Made by a program: the position numbers and the translations under genes. The notes under the pieces were generated by a model that had not been told where the DNA came from, did not search any database, and was given only the letters and a program-made list of their open reading frames with translations. Shown in pieces: positions 33,176 through 44,039 of a DNA stretch of 64,000 bases (the first letter of the stretch is position 1; each line of letters starts with the position of its first letter). Source of the stretch: an uncultured Collinsella sp. (GTDB lineage Bacteria; Actinomycetota; Coriobacteriia; Coriobacteriales; Coriobacteriaceae); the NCBI GenBank assembly GCA_900768265.1, contig CAAGCF010000007.1, forward strand, positions 1 to 64,000. Reading direction: 5' to 3'.

Positions 33176-34207
33176 ATGGCCATGGAATTCAAACGCAAGT
33201 TGCCGATCCCCATGGAGATCCGCGAGGAAATGCCGCTTTCTGCCGAGCTTTCCGCCAAAAAGCAGGCATTCGATGCCGAGGTCGCCAAAGTCTTTACCGG
33301 CGAGGACGCACGCAAGGTGCTTATCATCGGCCCGTGCTCTGCCGACCGCGAGGACTCGGTGCTTGAGTACATGAACCGCCTTGCCAAAACCGCCGAGGAG
33401 GTCAAGGACAAGCTCATCATCATTCCGCGCGTCTATACCAACAAGCCGCGCACCAAGGGCACCGGCTACAAGGGTCTGCTGCACAACCCCAACCCCGAGG
33501 CTCCCGACGACCTGCTCGAGGGCGTCAAGGCCATCCGCCACATGCACCTGCGCGTCATCGAGGAGACGGGCTTCTTCACCGCTGACGAGATGCTCTACCC
33601 GTCCAACTACCAGTACCTCGTCGACTTGCTGAGCTACGTTGCCGTGGGCGCGCGCTCGGTCGAGAACCAGGAGCATCGCCTGGTGTCGAGCGGCATTTCG
33701 GTACCCGTGGGCATGAAGAATCCCACCGCCGGTTCCACCACCGTCATGCTCAACTCTATTTACGCTGCCCAGGCTCACCAGAGCTTCATCTTCCGCAACT
33801 GGGAGGTCGAGTGCGATGGCAACCCGCTCGCGCACGCTGTCATGCGCGGCTACATCGGCCTCGATGGGCGCACCTACCCCAACTACCACTACGAGCACCT
33901 CGAGCGCCTGGCTGAGCGCTACACCGAGCACGCCGGCTACGCCAACCCAGCGGCGGTCATCGACTGCAACCACGACAACTCGGGCAAGCGACCGCTTGAG
34001 CAGCATCGCATTTGCAAGGAGGTGCTCGACAGCTGCCGCCGCAACGAGTCCATCTCCAAGCTGGTCAAGGGCTTTATGATCGAGTCTTACCTGGAAGACG
34101 GCAACCAGCCGGTCGACGGCGGCGTCTTTGGCAAGTCGATCACCGACCCTTGCCTGGGCTGGGAAAAGACCGACTACCTCATCCACGAGATCGCGGAACG
34201 TATTTAG
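33176..34207 (+). CDS. aroG: 3-deoxy-7-phosphoheptulonate synthase (DAHP synthase, type I)
   Basis: First step of aromatic amino acid synthesis, joining phosphoenolpyruvate and erythrose-4-phosphate. The 343 residues match the AroF/G/H type: LIIGPCSADREDSVLEYMNR, IPRVYTNKPRTKGTGYKGLL, ADEMLYPSNYQYLVDLLSYV, GARSVENQEHR, GMKNPTAGS, VIDCNHDNSGK and GFMIESYLEDGNQ. Metal and substrate residues (Cys in GPCS, His in CNHDNS, Glu in MIESYL) are kept. AGGAGG precedes the ATG at 33176. It is a single-gene unit ending at a strong terminator, with no other shikimate genes near. Which feedback inhibitor it obeys cannot be told. Confidence 0.92.
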   Translation: MAMEFKRKLPIPMEIREEMPLSAELSAKKQAFDAEVAKVFTGEDARKVLIIGPCSADREDSVLEYMNRLAKTAEEVKDKLIIIPRVYTNKPRTKGTGYKGLLHNPNPEAPDDLLEGVKAIRHMHLRVIEETGFFTADEMLYPSNYQYLVDLLSYVAVGARSVENQEHRLVSSGISVPVGMKNPTAGSTTVMLNSIYAAQAHQSFIFRNWEVECDGNPLAHAVMRGYIGLDGRTYPNYHYEHLERLAERYTEHAGYANPAAVIDCNHDNSGKRPLEQHRICKEVLDSCRRNESISKLVKGFMIESYLEDGNQPVDGGVFGKSITDPCLGWEKTDYLIHEIAERI

Positions 34208-34276
34208 TTATGCGGGTTTACCAACCCGCGTAACGGCTCGACGCTGCGCGCCGCCCAGAGCGACAATTTGTCATTC

Positions 34277-34320
34277 AAAAGGCAAGGCATGACCAGAAGG
34301 TCTATGCCTTGCCTTTTTCA
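34277..34320. terminator. Terminator of aroG
   Basis: AAAAGGCAAGGCATGACC (34277-34294) pairs with GGTCTATGCCTTGCCTTTTT (34299-34318) with one bulge; T-runs exist on both strands. Confidence 0.88.
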
Positions 34321-34390
34321 TGCCAATTTGTTCGCTCTGGACGGCGCTCGCTGTCCGCCCTCTACCTGCGGCGTTGTCTTGCTCCAGGGG

Positions 34391-34530
34391 CACTCATTGG
34401 GGACGTACTTAAATGAGTAGTCGTTGGGGACGTTCTTGTTTGACTAGTCGTTTAAGAACGTCCCCAATGACTACCTTTCAAACCTGGCAGTTAGGGACGT
34501 TCCTTATCTGCCGGCACTTGGGGACACTCC
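34391..34530. repeat. Cluster of GGGGACGT hairpins
   Basis: ACTCATT-GGGGACGTACTTA-AATGAGT is followed by an 18-bp inverted repeat (34420-34437 with 34454-34471, arms GTCGTTGGGGACGTTCTT, one mismatch) and two further AGGGACGTTCC / TTGGGGACACTCC remnants. A single ACTCATTGGGGACAGACTTA hairpin recurs at 44860-44892. The motif resembles REP sequences mobilised by Y1-type (RAYT) transposases; none is in the window. Confidence 0.7.
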
Positions 34531-34586
34531 TTGCATCGGCTGACGCGGTTTGCTCGCTGGCATTGCTAGATTTTTTGGCGTTCTCT

Positions 34587-34830
34587 AAGTCCTGTGGGCA
34601 AAAAATGCCAAATATGAGTACTGTTGCTATCGTAGTGCCATATTGACGGTATAAGATAATAGACATAACAGCAAATATGTTCATTAACCTCAACGCATAT
34701 AAGTCCGCTATAGGGCTGTTTGATCAATTTAGGAGCGCGTGCAAGCCGTGTGAGCAGTATTTGGGGCTGTTTTGGCTGTTACTAAAAAGGTGACAGTACT
34801 CATATTTGCCATTTTTTGCCCACAGGGCTT
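34587..34830. repeat. 244-bp element with 38-bp inverted termini
   Basis: Arms 34587-34624 and 34793-34830 match at 36 of 38 positions and include CCTGTGGGCAAAAAATGCCA. The 168-bp interior is A/T-rich and has no usable reading frame. The layout is that of a miniature inverted-repeat element. It occupies the gap between aroG and the ABC efflux operon. Confidence 0.8.
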
Positions 34831-34879
34831 GGAGTGGGCCGTCAATCAGGTCCCAGGGGAGGCGGCTCGAGGCCCAAAG

Positions 34880-34920
34880 GACACAAAACGGGGGCGCAGG
34901 TTGTCCCGCGCCCCCGTTCT
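34880..34920 (-). terminator. Terminator of the ABC efflux operon
   Basis: AAAACGGGGGCGC (34885-34897) pairs with GCGCCCCCGTT (34908-34918); on the minus strand TTTTGTGTCC follows. Confidence 0.8.
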
Positions 34921-34949
34921 CGGGCGTCATCCGTTCCTCGCGGCCGGTT

Positions 34950-36806
34950 TTACGCCGCCTCGTCGAACTGCGAGTTGTACAGGTCGGCGTAGAATCCGCC
35001 CTGGGCGAGTAACTCGTCGTGCGTGCCCTTCTCGACGATATCGCCGTCGCGGATTACTAGGATCACGTCGGCGTTGCGGATCGTGGACAGACGGTGCGCG
35101 ATGACAAAGCTGGTACGGCCCTGCATCAGCGCATCCATGGCACGCTGAATGAGCTCCTCGGTGCGGGTGTCCACGTTGGAAGTCGCCTCGTCTAGAATCA
35201 GCGCCGGGCGGTCGGCCAAAATGGCACGGGCGATGGTCACGAGCTGGCGCTGACCCTGCGACAGGTTGGTACCTTCCTCGTTGATCATAAAGTCGTAGCC
35301 GCCGGCGAGCGTATGGATAAAGTGGTCGCAGCGCGCGGCGCGTGCGGCGGCCTCGACTTCGGCATCGCTCGCATCGGGGCGTCCGTAGCGGATGTTTTCG
35401 CGGATGGTGCCGTTAAACAGCCAGGTATCCTGTAGCACCATGGCAAACTCGCCGCGCAGTGCCGCGCGATCCCAGTCTCGCACGTCGACACCCTCGACGC
35501 GCAGCGAGCCGCCGTCCACATCGTAGAAGCGCTGCAGCAGCTTGATGAGCGTAGTCTTGCCAGCGCCGGTGGGACCGACGATGGCAATGGTCTGGCCGGG
35601 CTGCGCCTCGCAGCTAAAGTCGTGGATGATGGTCTTGTCGGGCGTGTAGCCAAACTTGACATGGTCAAACTCCACGTGGCCGGGGCGCTTCTCGGGAATC
35701 TTCGCGTCAGCTTTCTGCTCCTCCTCGGGCGCTGCCAGGAACTCAAAGACACGCTCGGTGGCGGCGGCCATCGACTGCATCGTGTTGCTCACGTTGCCCA
35801 GCTGCTGCACGGGTTGCGTAAAGTTGCGAACGTACTGGATAAAGCTTTGAATGTCGCCGGGCGTGGCATTGCCGGTCAGCGCGAGTTGCGCGCCCACCAC
35901 GACGACGCCCACGTAGCCCATGTTGCCCACCAAGCTCATAAGCGGCATCATCAGGCCCGACAGGAACTGCGAGCGCCAGCCACTAATAAAGAGGCGGTCG
36001 TTTTGACGGTCGAACTCCTCGATCGAGGCCTCGGCGCGGTCGAACACCTGAATGACGTTCTGCCCGGCAAAGTCCTCCTCGATAATGCCGTTGACGGTGC
36101 CCAGGACCTGCTGCTGCTCGCGGAAGTACGGCTGCGAGAAGTGAATCATCACGGTTAGGATAATCGCGGCTGCCGGCAGCGTGAGCACGGTAACGCCGGT
36201 GAGCGGCAGGCTGATCGAAAGCATCATGACGAGCACGCCGATAATCTGCGTCACTGACGTGATGAGCTGCGTCACGCTCTGGTTGAGTGACTGACCCAGC
36301 GTATCGACGTCGTTGGTGATGCGGCTGAGCACGTCGCCCTTGCTGTGGCCGTTGAAGTAGCTCATCGGCACGACGGCAATCTTGGCGGCGATCTCCTTGC
36401 GCATGCGGTAGCAAATCTTTTGCGTGACGCCGGTCATGAGCCAGCCCTGGATGAGGCTGCAAACAGAGCTTGCCAGATACAGGCAGAGCAAAAAACCGAG
36501 CGTTTTGGCGATCCAGCCAAAGTCAACGTCGCCGGTGCCGTTGACCTTGGCGACCAGGCCTTCGAACAGTTTGGTCGTAACTTGGCCGAGCACCTTGGGT
36601 CCCACAATGTTAAAGATGACCGAGCACACGGCAAAGGCGACGGCGGCAAACACGGCAATCTTGTGCTGACCGATATAGCCGAGTAGCTGCCTCATGGTGC
36701 CCTTAAAGTCCTTGGCCTTTTCGCCGCGGCCCATGCCGCCCATGCGGCCCATGGGACCGCGCCGGCGGGTGGGCTTGGGAATCTGAGTCTTGGTCTCGTC
36801 GGCCAT
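34950..36806 (-). CDS. ABC exporter half-transporter (MDR type), second subunit
   Basis: A 618-residue fusion of a six-span membrane domain (about 45-340) and an ATPase. Walker A is VGPTGAGKTTLIKLL, the signature NLSQGQRQLVTIARAI, Walker B ALILDEATSNVDTRTE and the switch His in IAHRLSTIRN. The N-terminus is Arg/Gly/Met-rich (RRRGPMGRMGGMGRG). Its start overlaps the stop of the 789-residue partner by one base (TAATG). The two form a heterodimeric exporter; the substrate is unknown, and drugs or peptides are usual for marR-linked pairs. Confidence 0.9.
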   Translation of the reverse strand: MADETKTQIPKPTRRRGPMGRMGGMGRGEKAKDFKGTMRQLLGYIGQHKIAVFAAVAFAVCSVIFNIVGPKVLGQVTTKLFEGLVAKVNGTGDVDFGWIAKTLGFLLCLYLASSVCSLIQGWLMTGVTQKICYRMRKEIAAKIAVVPMSYFNGHSKGDVLSRITNDVDTLGQSLNQSVTQLITSVTQIIGVLVMMLSISLPLTGVTVLTLPAAAIILTVMIHFSQPYFREQQQVLGTVNGIIEEDFAGQNVIQVFDRAEASIEEFDRQNDRLFISGWRSQFLSGLMMPLMSLVGNMGYVGVVVVGAQLALTGNATPGDIQSFIQYVRNFTQPVQQLGNVSNTMQSMAAATERVFEFLAAPEEEQKADAKIPEKRPGHVEFDHVKFGYTPDKTIIHDFSCEAQPGQTIAIVGPTGAGKTTLIKLLQRFYDVDGGSLRVEGVDVRDWDRAALRGEFAMVLQDTWLFNGTIRENIRYGRPDASDAEVEAAARAARCDHFIHTLAGGYDFMINEEGTNLSQGQRQLVTIARAILADRPALILDEATSNVDTRTEELIQRAMDALMQGRTSFVIAHRLSTIRNADVILVIRDGDIVEKGTHDELLAQGGFYADLYNSQFDEAA

Positions 36807-39175
36807 TAGTGCTCGCCTCCTTCCATGACGGCTGCAATTTCTTCTTGGGTGAGCCCCAGCTCCTCGGCGGAAAGCTGCGACTGTGCGATCTCCAGGTACG
36901 CCGGGCAGCTGTGCAGCAGCTCCTCGTGCGTACCGGTGCCCACGACGTGGCCGTCGTCGAGCACGATGATCTGGTCGGCGTGCATGATGGTCGCGATGCG
37001 CTGGGCCACGACTACGAGCGCGGCGTCGGTGACGTTTTTGGCGAGCTCCTCGCGCAGGCGCGCGTCGGTCTTGTAGTCAAGCGCGCTAAACGAATCATCG
37101 AACACCACGACCTCGGGCTTTTTGGCCAATGCACGGGCGATGGCCAGGCGCTGACGTTGACCGCCCGAAACATTGGAGCCGCCCTGGCTGATGGGGGAGT
37201 CGTAGCCGCCCTCGCGCTCGGCGATAAAGTCCTCGGCTTGGGCGATGCGTGCCGCCCGGTGCATGTCCTCGTCGCTCACCATGTCGCCGGCAAACTTGAG
37301 GTTGCTCTCGACGGTGCCCGAGAACAGGCGACCCTGCTGCGGGATGTAACCAATGCGGCGGCGCAGCTCGGAAAGGGTCATATCGCGCACGTCGATGCCG
37401 TCGAGCGAAATGCTGCCGCCCGTGACGTCGTACAGGCGCGGAATCAACTGCACAAGCGTGGACTTGCCCGAGCCCGTGGAGCCAATGATGCCGAGCATCT
37501 GACCGGCATGCGTGGTGAAGTTCACGCCGCTGATGACATCGGCGCGGGCATCGGGATACTGGAAGCTCACGTCGCGGAAGGTGAGCTCACCGCGCGGCGC
37601 GCTGGCTGCGGGCAGTTTGGGCGAGGCAGGGTCGTTGATGCTCGTGGGGCAGGTGACGACCTCTTCCACGCGCTCTGCTGCGACCTCGGCGCGGGGCAGG
37701 ATAACCGAAACCATGGTGAGGATCATAAACGCCATGACGATCTGCATGGTGTAGGAGATAAACGCCATCATGTTGCCGACCTGCATCACGCCGTCGGACA
37801 CGCCCTGCGCGCCAAACCAGACGATAAGCACGGTGATGCAGTTCATGACGAGCATCATGAGCGGCATCATAAAGCTCATGGCTCGGTTGGTGTAGAGCTG
37901 CGTGGTCATCAGATCGAGTGACGCCTTGTCAAAACGCTCGAGTTCATGCTCCTCGCGGTTGAACGAGCGGATGGGCATAAGGCCGTCGAGCAGCTCGCGG
38001 GCGGCAAGGTTCACGCGGTCCACAAAGCTCTGCATCTTTTTGAACTTGGGCATGGTGAGGCCCATAAGCACGCCGACGACGGCCGAGACCGCGATGATGG
38101 CCACGGCGATGGTCCACTCCAGGCCGGTGTGGTTGGCCAGGACGCGCATGACGGCGACGATGCCCATGACGGGGGCCATCAGGCACATGCGGATAAACAG
38201 GGTCGCGGCCATCTGAATCTGCTGAATGTCGTTGGTGCAGCGGGTGATGAGCGAGGCCTGGCTAAACTTGCCCACTTCGGCCGGCGAAAAGTGCATAACC
38301 TTGTTGAAGGTCTCACGGCGCAGGTCGCGGGCGATGGAGCAGGCGGTGCGCGAAGCCACGGCACCGGTCAGGATGGTGGCGACCAGCGACACCAGGCACA
38401 GACCAAACATCGTGGTCGCCATGCGGCCCAGGTAGGCGTTCTGCACGTCGGCGGGGTCGATACCCTGCGCCTTGTACTCGTCTTGCACATAGCTCACGGC
38501 GCGTTGGGCCACGATGGAGCCCGACATGGAGCCCATTTTGTCCGCCATTTCATTGGCGCCCTCGACGAGCTTGCTTTGGTCTACCAGACCGCCCTCGACA
38601 CCTAGGCGCAGACTCTTCATGGTGATCTTGCCGCCGTCGGCATCAATCTGCTTTTGCATGTTTTGCGCCGCTGTGGCCTTCTGCTGCATCTCGGCGAGCT
38701 GCTCGGGCGTCATTGCTGCCATCTGCTCGGGGGTGGGCATGGCCTGGGCGCCGCCGCCATTGCTTGCCTCGGTGGATGCGCCGGTCATGTCGCCCATGGA
38801 GTTGGCGTCAATGCCCTGGTTGAGCGAAAGGACGACAGTCTCGGGCAGGCTCATAATATCGGCAATCTTGCCGCCGTCGGCACGCTCTTCCTCGGTGCCC
38901 TTGTACGTTCGAATGCCGTTTTTGTCAGCCTTGCTAAACACGGCCTCCACAGCCTTGGCGTCCTTGGCGCTCATAAAGAGTTCGAGGTCGTCGAGCGATT
39001 CGGCACGAATGGTGTCGGGCACGGGTGAGGCGATGCCGCCTTGCTGCACGCCCACGTCGACGATGTCGCTCATATAGGTAGGCAGTGCCAGATCGGCGTT
39101 GCAGCTGATTACGATAAGTACGATGGCTGCGAACAGTGCTGGGACATGCTTTTTAAAGAGCTTGAGAATCCTCAC
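36806..39175 (-). CDS. ABC exporter half-transporter (MDR type), first subunit, with long extracytoplasmic insert
   Basis: A 789-residue half-transporter. After the first span (about 13-35) comes an unusual hydrophilic insert to about residue 245, including a Met/Gln/Ala-rich stretch (MPTPEQMAAMTPEQLAEMQQ), before the remaining spans. The ATPase has Walker A GSTGSGKSTLVQLI, signature NVSGGQRQRLAIARAL, and VVFDDSFSALDYKTD, where Asp replaces the catalytic Glu after Walker B. That degenerate site is typical of one half of heterodimeric exporters. ATGA overlap joins it to marR upstream. Confidence 0.9.
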   Translation of the reverse strand: MRILKLFKKHVPALFAAIVLIVISCNADLALPTYMSDIVDVGVQQGGIASPVPDTIRAESLDDLELFMSAKDAKAVEAVFSKADKNGIRTYKGTEEERADGGKIADIMSLPETVVLSLNQGIDANSMGDMTGASTEASNGGGAQAMPTPEQMAAMTPEQLAEMQQKATAAQNMQKQIDADGGKITMKSLRLGVEGGLVDQSKLVEGANEMADKMGSMSGSIVAQRAVSYVQDEYKAQGIDPADVQNAYLGRMATTMFGLCLVSLVATILTGAVASRTACSIARDLRRETFNKVMHFSPAEVGKFSQASLITRCTNDIQQIQMAATLFIRMCLMAPVMGIVAVMRVLANHTGLEWTIAVAIIAVSAVVGVLMGLTMPKFKKMQSFVDRVNLAARELLDGLMPIRSFNREEHELERFDKASLDLMTTQLYTNRAMSFMMPLMMLVMNCITVLIVWFGAQGVSDGVMQVGNMMAFISYTMQIVMAFMILTMVSVILPRAEVAAERVEEVVTCPTSINDPASPKLPAASAPRGELTFRDVSFQYPDARADVISGVNFTTHAGQMLGIIGSTGSGKSTLVQLIPRLYDVTGGSISLDGIDVRDMTLSELRRRIGYIPQQGRLFSGTVESNLKFAGDMVSDEDMHRAARIAQAEDFIAEREGGYDSPISQGGSNVSGGQRQRLAIARALAKKPEVVVFDDSFSALDYKTDARLREELAKNVTDAALVVVAQRIATIMHADQIIVLDDGHVVGTGTHEELLHSCPAYLEIAQSQLSAEELGLTQEEIAAVMEGGEH

Positions 39176-39621
39176 TCGGCATCTCTCCTTTCTTGATTGC
39201 GGTCGATAATTTCGTTGGCGCGTCTTAGAAGGCGCACCATCTCTTGGGTATCTGTTTCGCCGAGCTGCTCGAGGAAGGCCGCGGTGCGGTTCTCGAATTC
39301 CCGACGTTTGCTTTCGAGACCTTGTCGGCCTTTATCGGTCACCGTGACGTGTACGCGACGACGGTCGGTCTTTGAGTGCTCACGCTCAACCCAGCCCTTG
39401 GTTTCGAGAGCGCGTAGGATATTGGCGATGCGGGCGTTCGAGACCCAAGCGCGATTAGCGAGTTCGCTCGGCGTGAGCGAACCGCCAGCGAGTATGAGGG
39501 CGCGCATGACAGCCATCTCGCCGCCGAGAGCTTTGTCCGCAAAGTGCGAAATGCGCTGATGCATGCTGCCAAACTCAGTTATGAGCTGACGCCCAAGTTC
39601 ATGGAAATCGGTATCTTCCAC
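39172..39621 (-). CDS. MarR-family regulator of the ABC exporter operon
   Basis: A 149-residue MarR protein. The winged helix reads LTPSELANRAWVSNARIANILRALE with the wing KTDRRRVHVTVTDKGRQ, followed by the C-terminal dimerisation helix. It is the first gene of marR-ABC-ABC and overlaps the next by 4 bases (ATGA), so it likely represses the operon and is relieved by an exporter substrate. CTAACACTAGAAAC just upstream may contain its operator. Confidence 0.9.
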   Translation of the reverse strand: MEDTDFHELGRQLITEFGSMHQRISHFADKALGGEMAVMRALILAGGSLTPSELANRAWVSNARIANILRALETKGWVEREHSKTDRRRVHVTVTDKGRQGLESKRREFENRTAAFLEQLGETDTQEMVRLLRRANEIIDRNQERRDAE

Positions 39622-40171
39622 TGAAAGCCCCTAACACTAGAAACTATTTTCGGTGAAAGATGATACCCTTGCACGCGTACCCTATGCGGTAGATTTTGGG
39701 ACATGCCAAGAAAAATACCTTTAGGCGACCTCCGTACACCGTCGGTACCAGCAAAGTTAGGGGTAGATCGTTGGACATGTCCGAAAGCCTACTCAGAGGC
39801 ACTTTACCCTGCTAAAGCTGGCATAACAGCTAGAGTGAACGTCGTACAAAGGCAAGGAAAAATACCAAACAAATCGGTGAACGGTAGTTGTTAGTACTCG
39901 TATTTCCTGCGGATTTGTTAAAAACGCCCTAATGGTATAAAAAAAGAAACATATAACAGCCCTGATGAAGGGGGTGGCTATGTTATCCTTCTCAGACGGG
40001 TGAAATCTTGGGTTTTGGGTTGCAGTTCCAAGGTGGACAAACGTTTTTCCCTGTACCAATGTGTGGTGAAGAACGGAAGAAGCCGGTAGTGCAAGCCGAT
40101 AATTCAAGAATTCAATAAGTAGCGGTGTGAGAGAGCGCCGCATTACACGTAACTAGGAGCGTGGTTACACA
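39622..40171. other. Gene-free control region upstream of pflB
   Basis: No credible gene is seen in these 550 bases. GGTGAACGGTAGTTG (39877-39891) carries the recurrent TGAACGGTA motif. GCAAG(G)AAAAATACC occurs twice (about 39706 and 39853). CCAGCAAAGTTAGGGGTA and TACCCTGCTAAAGCTGG form a rough inverted repeat, and AAAGCCTACTCAGAGG resembles the end of the element at 32845. The long leader suggests regulated pflB expression. Confidence 0.5.
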
Positions 40172-42223
<2,052 letters not shown>

Positions 42224-42224
42224 C

Positions 42225-42285
42225 TATTGTTAGTGCTATACTAACAATAACGATTACTGATTAGCGCGCCGGTTTCGGCCGGCGC
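42225..42285 (+). other. Two hairpins between the split pyruvate formate-lyase genes
   Basis: TATTGTTAGT (42225-42234) pairs with ACTAACAATA (42240-42249). GCGCCGG (42266-42272) pairs with CCGGCGC (42279-42285). Neither is followed by a T-run. They may set the ratio of the catalytic chain to the small subunit or act as an mRNA processing site. Confidence 0.6.
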
Positions 42286-42308
42286 CTATCAATCGAAGGA
42301 GACACATT

Positions 42309-42560
42309 ATGAAGGTTTCTGAAGTTTCCGAGACTCAGGCCGATAACCTGGTCCACATGCTCGACGCTTACGCCGAGAAGGGTGGCCACCACCTGAACAT
42401 CAACGTCTTCAACCGTGAGACGTTGCTCGACGCTCAGGCTCACCCCGAGAAGTATCCGCAGCTGACCATCCGCGTTTCCGGCTATGCCGTGAACTTCCAC
42501 ACGCTCACCAAGGAGCAGCAGGACGAGGTCATTTCGCGTACCTTCCACAACAAGTTCTAA
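42309..42560 (+). CDS. grcA: Stand-alone glycyl-radical domain protein (GrcA-like)
   Basis: An 83-residue protein equal to the C-terminal domain of pyruvate formate-lyase: GGHHLNINVFNRETLLDAQ, HPEKYPQLTIRVSGYAVNF and TKEQQDEVISRTFHNKF. The radical-bearing residue is Gly58 in RVSGYAV. In E. coli the similar GrcA (YfiD) rescues full-length PFL with an oxygen-broken C-terminus. Here the adjacent PflB lacks that domain altogether, so this appears to be an obligate subunit. AAGGAG precedes the ATG. PflA, which makes the radical, is encoded at 44040. Confidence 0.92.
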   Translation: MKVSEVSETQADNLVHMLDAYAEKGGHHLNINVFNRETLLDAQAHPEKYPQLTIRVSGYAVNFHTLTKEQQDEVISRTFHNKF

Positions 42561-42582
42561 AGGGGTTCAACTCCCGCAGGAT

Positions 42583-42709
42583 CGCGAGGGCGTAATGGGC
42601 TTCTCCCCAGAACGTCCTCGGACATGAAAGTGCCCCGCCGTGCGCTTCGCGTGGCGGGGCACTTTCGTCCTGCGGAATGTTCTGGGGAGAAGCCCATTAC
42701 GCCCTCGCG
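42583..42709. repeat. Two-storey long hairpin element, copy B
   Basis: The outer stem is 31 bp and perfect (42583-42613 with 42679-42709). The asymmetric block GTCCTCGGACATG faces GTCCTGCGGAAT. The inner stem is 14 bp (42626-42639 with 42653-42666) with CGCTTCGCG in the loop. It lies 22 bases after the grcA stop. Confidence 0.9.
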
Positions 42710-42780
42710 GGTCTCCTGTGTAGTCACCCTTTGGGCGGAACTCTCCTCATAGATTGGTCGTTTGGGTTGCTTTCTTGGTG

Positions 42781-42848
42781 GCTACCGTTTATCGCATATA
42801 GCTACCGTTTGCGGAGTAAGTAACACTCATTACTAAACCGTGTAGAAT
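42781..42848 (+). promoter_or_regulatory. Direct repeats and -10 box upstream of degV
   Basis: GCTACCGTTT occurs at 42781-42790 and 42801-42810, exactly 20 bp (two helical turns) apart. Its complement AAACGGTAGC belongs to the TGAACGGTA motif group. TAGAAT at 42843-42848 is a likely -10 box. Confidence 0.5.
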
Positions 42849-42988
42849 CTCATGCAAGCACGGAGTATTTCAGGGAGACGCTGTCCTTTGTTGTGGCGAA
42901 GGGCGGCGTCTCTCTGGTGCTTGGGAGTCGTCGTTCAATTGGGCGACGGGCGTGCGCGTGTAATAAATAACCAACGTCGAGATGGGTC

Positions 42989-43852
42989 GTGATGATAATG
43001 GGCAAGTACGTAATCGTGGTTGAGTCTGGTTCGGATGTGACGCCGGAGCTCTGCGAACGCTATGGCATCGTGCGTGTACCCATGCATGTCACGATTGGCG
43101 ACGAGACCGTCGAGGATGGCTCCATCGATCCGCTTGAGATTTACTCGCGCTGCAACGAGTTAGGTGTGATGCCCAAGACCAGTGGCTGTTCGCCAGCGGA
43201 TTTTGCGCATGTGTACGACCGCATTCATGCCGAGCAGCCCGACGCGACCATTTTGCATCTTGCATATTCCGAGGTAACGACCTGCTCGCATCAGTCCTCG
43301 AAGATTGCGGCTGCGGGGCGCGACTACGTGTTCTCCATGGACACGCGCTTTGTCTCGGTGGGCCAGTCGCTCATTGCCGTCGAGACCGCCAAATACATCG
43401 AGGCTCACCCCGATGCCACCGTCGACGAGATTTTCGCCTTTACCAATTCCGTTATGGACCGCGTGCTGCTGGGCTTTGTTCCTACTGATCTTGCCTTCCT
43501 TAAGGCGGGCGGTCGCCTGTCCAACGTGGCATTCCTCGGTGCCCATCTGCTCAAGATTAAGCCCTGCATTGAGGTAACGGGCGGCAAGTTCGTGGCGACC
43601 AAGAAGCTCCGCGGCTCTATGCTCAAGTGCGCCCGTGCCTTTATCGACCACATGGTTGCGAAGGGCGATATTGATTACTCGCACATTGGTTTGGCGTATT
43701 CAGTGGGCCTTTCCGAGGAGCTGCGCAACGATATGGAAGTCTATGCGCACGACCTGGGCTTTAAGGACGTTACCTGGACTCAGGTCGGCGGCGTCATCTC
43801 GAGCCACTGCGGCCCGACTGCCTTTGGTGCTGTGCTCACGCTTAAGGCGTAA
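42989..43852 (+). CDS. DegV-family fatty-acid-binding protein
   Basis: A 287-residue DegV protein. The family opens with a strand and the Ser-rich site VVESGSDVTPELCERYGIV, then PMHVTIGDE, KTSGCSPADFAHVYDRI, the lipid-site stretch FVPTDLAFLKAGGRLSN, and HCGPTAFGAVL at the end. FakB proteins of this family present fatty acids to the kinase FakA; no fakA is in the window. It lies between grcA and pflA but with its own promoter region. The ATG at 42998 is an alternative start. Confidence 0.88.
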   Translation: MMIMGKYVIVVESGSDVTPELCERYGIVRVPMHVTIGDETVEDGSIDPLEIYSRCNELGVMPKTSGCSPADFAHVYDRIHAEQPDATILHLAYSEVTTCSHQSSKIAAAGRDYVFSMDTRFVSVGQSLIAVETAKYIEAHPDATVDEIFAFTNSVMDRVLLGFVPTDLAFLKAGGRLSNVAFLGAHLLKIKPCIEVTGGKFVATKKLRGSMLKCARAFIDHMVAKGDIDYSHIGLAYSVGLSEELRNDMEVYAHDLGFKDVTWTQVGGVISSHCGPTAFGAVLTLKA

Positions 43853-43955
43853 GGCCTGGCGTCTATCGATATCTATTGCCTCGGCGGCGGGCGGGTTGCG
43901 ATGACCTTTCCGCCGCTCTTGCGTGGGGCCAAATAGGACAACCCAATTGGCCGCC

Positions 43956-43989
43956 AAACCGTTTCACCATCATGCGTATGGGCTAGAAT
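43956..43989 (+). promoter_or_regulatory. Candidate promoter of pflA
   Basis: AAACCGTTTCAC (43956-43967), complement GTGAAACGGTTT, resembles the recurrent TGAACGGT motif. TAGAAT at 43984-43989 is a likely -10 box, the same hexamer as before degV. Confidence 0.4.
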
Positions 43990-44039
43990 GGCTCTGGCAT
44001 TTTAATTGGCAATAACCAAAGAGAGGCAAGGTTACGGGA

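Noticed and set aside
39703..40143. Small frames on both strands upstream of pflB
   Set aside because: They overlap each other, cross repeat-like sequence and the likely promoter, and show no recognisable motif.
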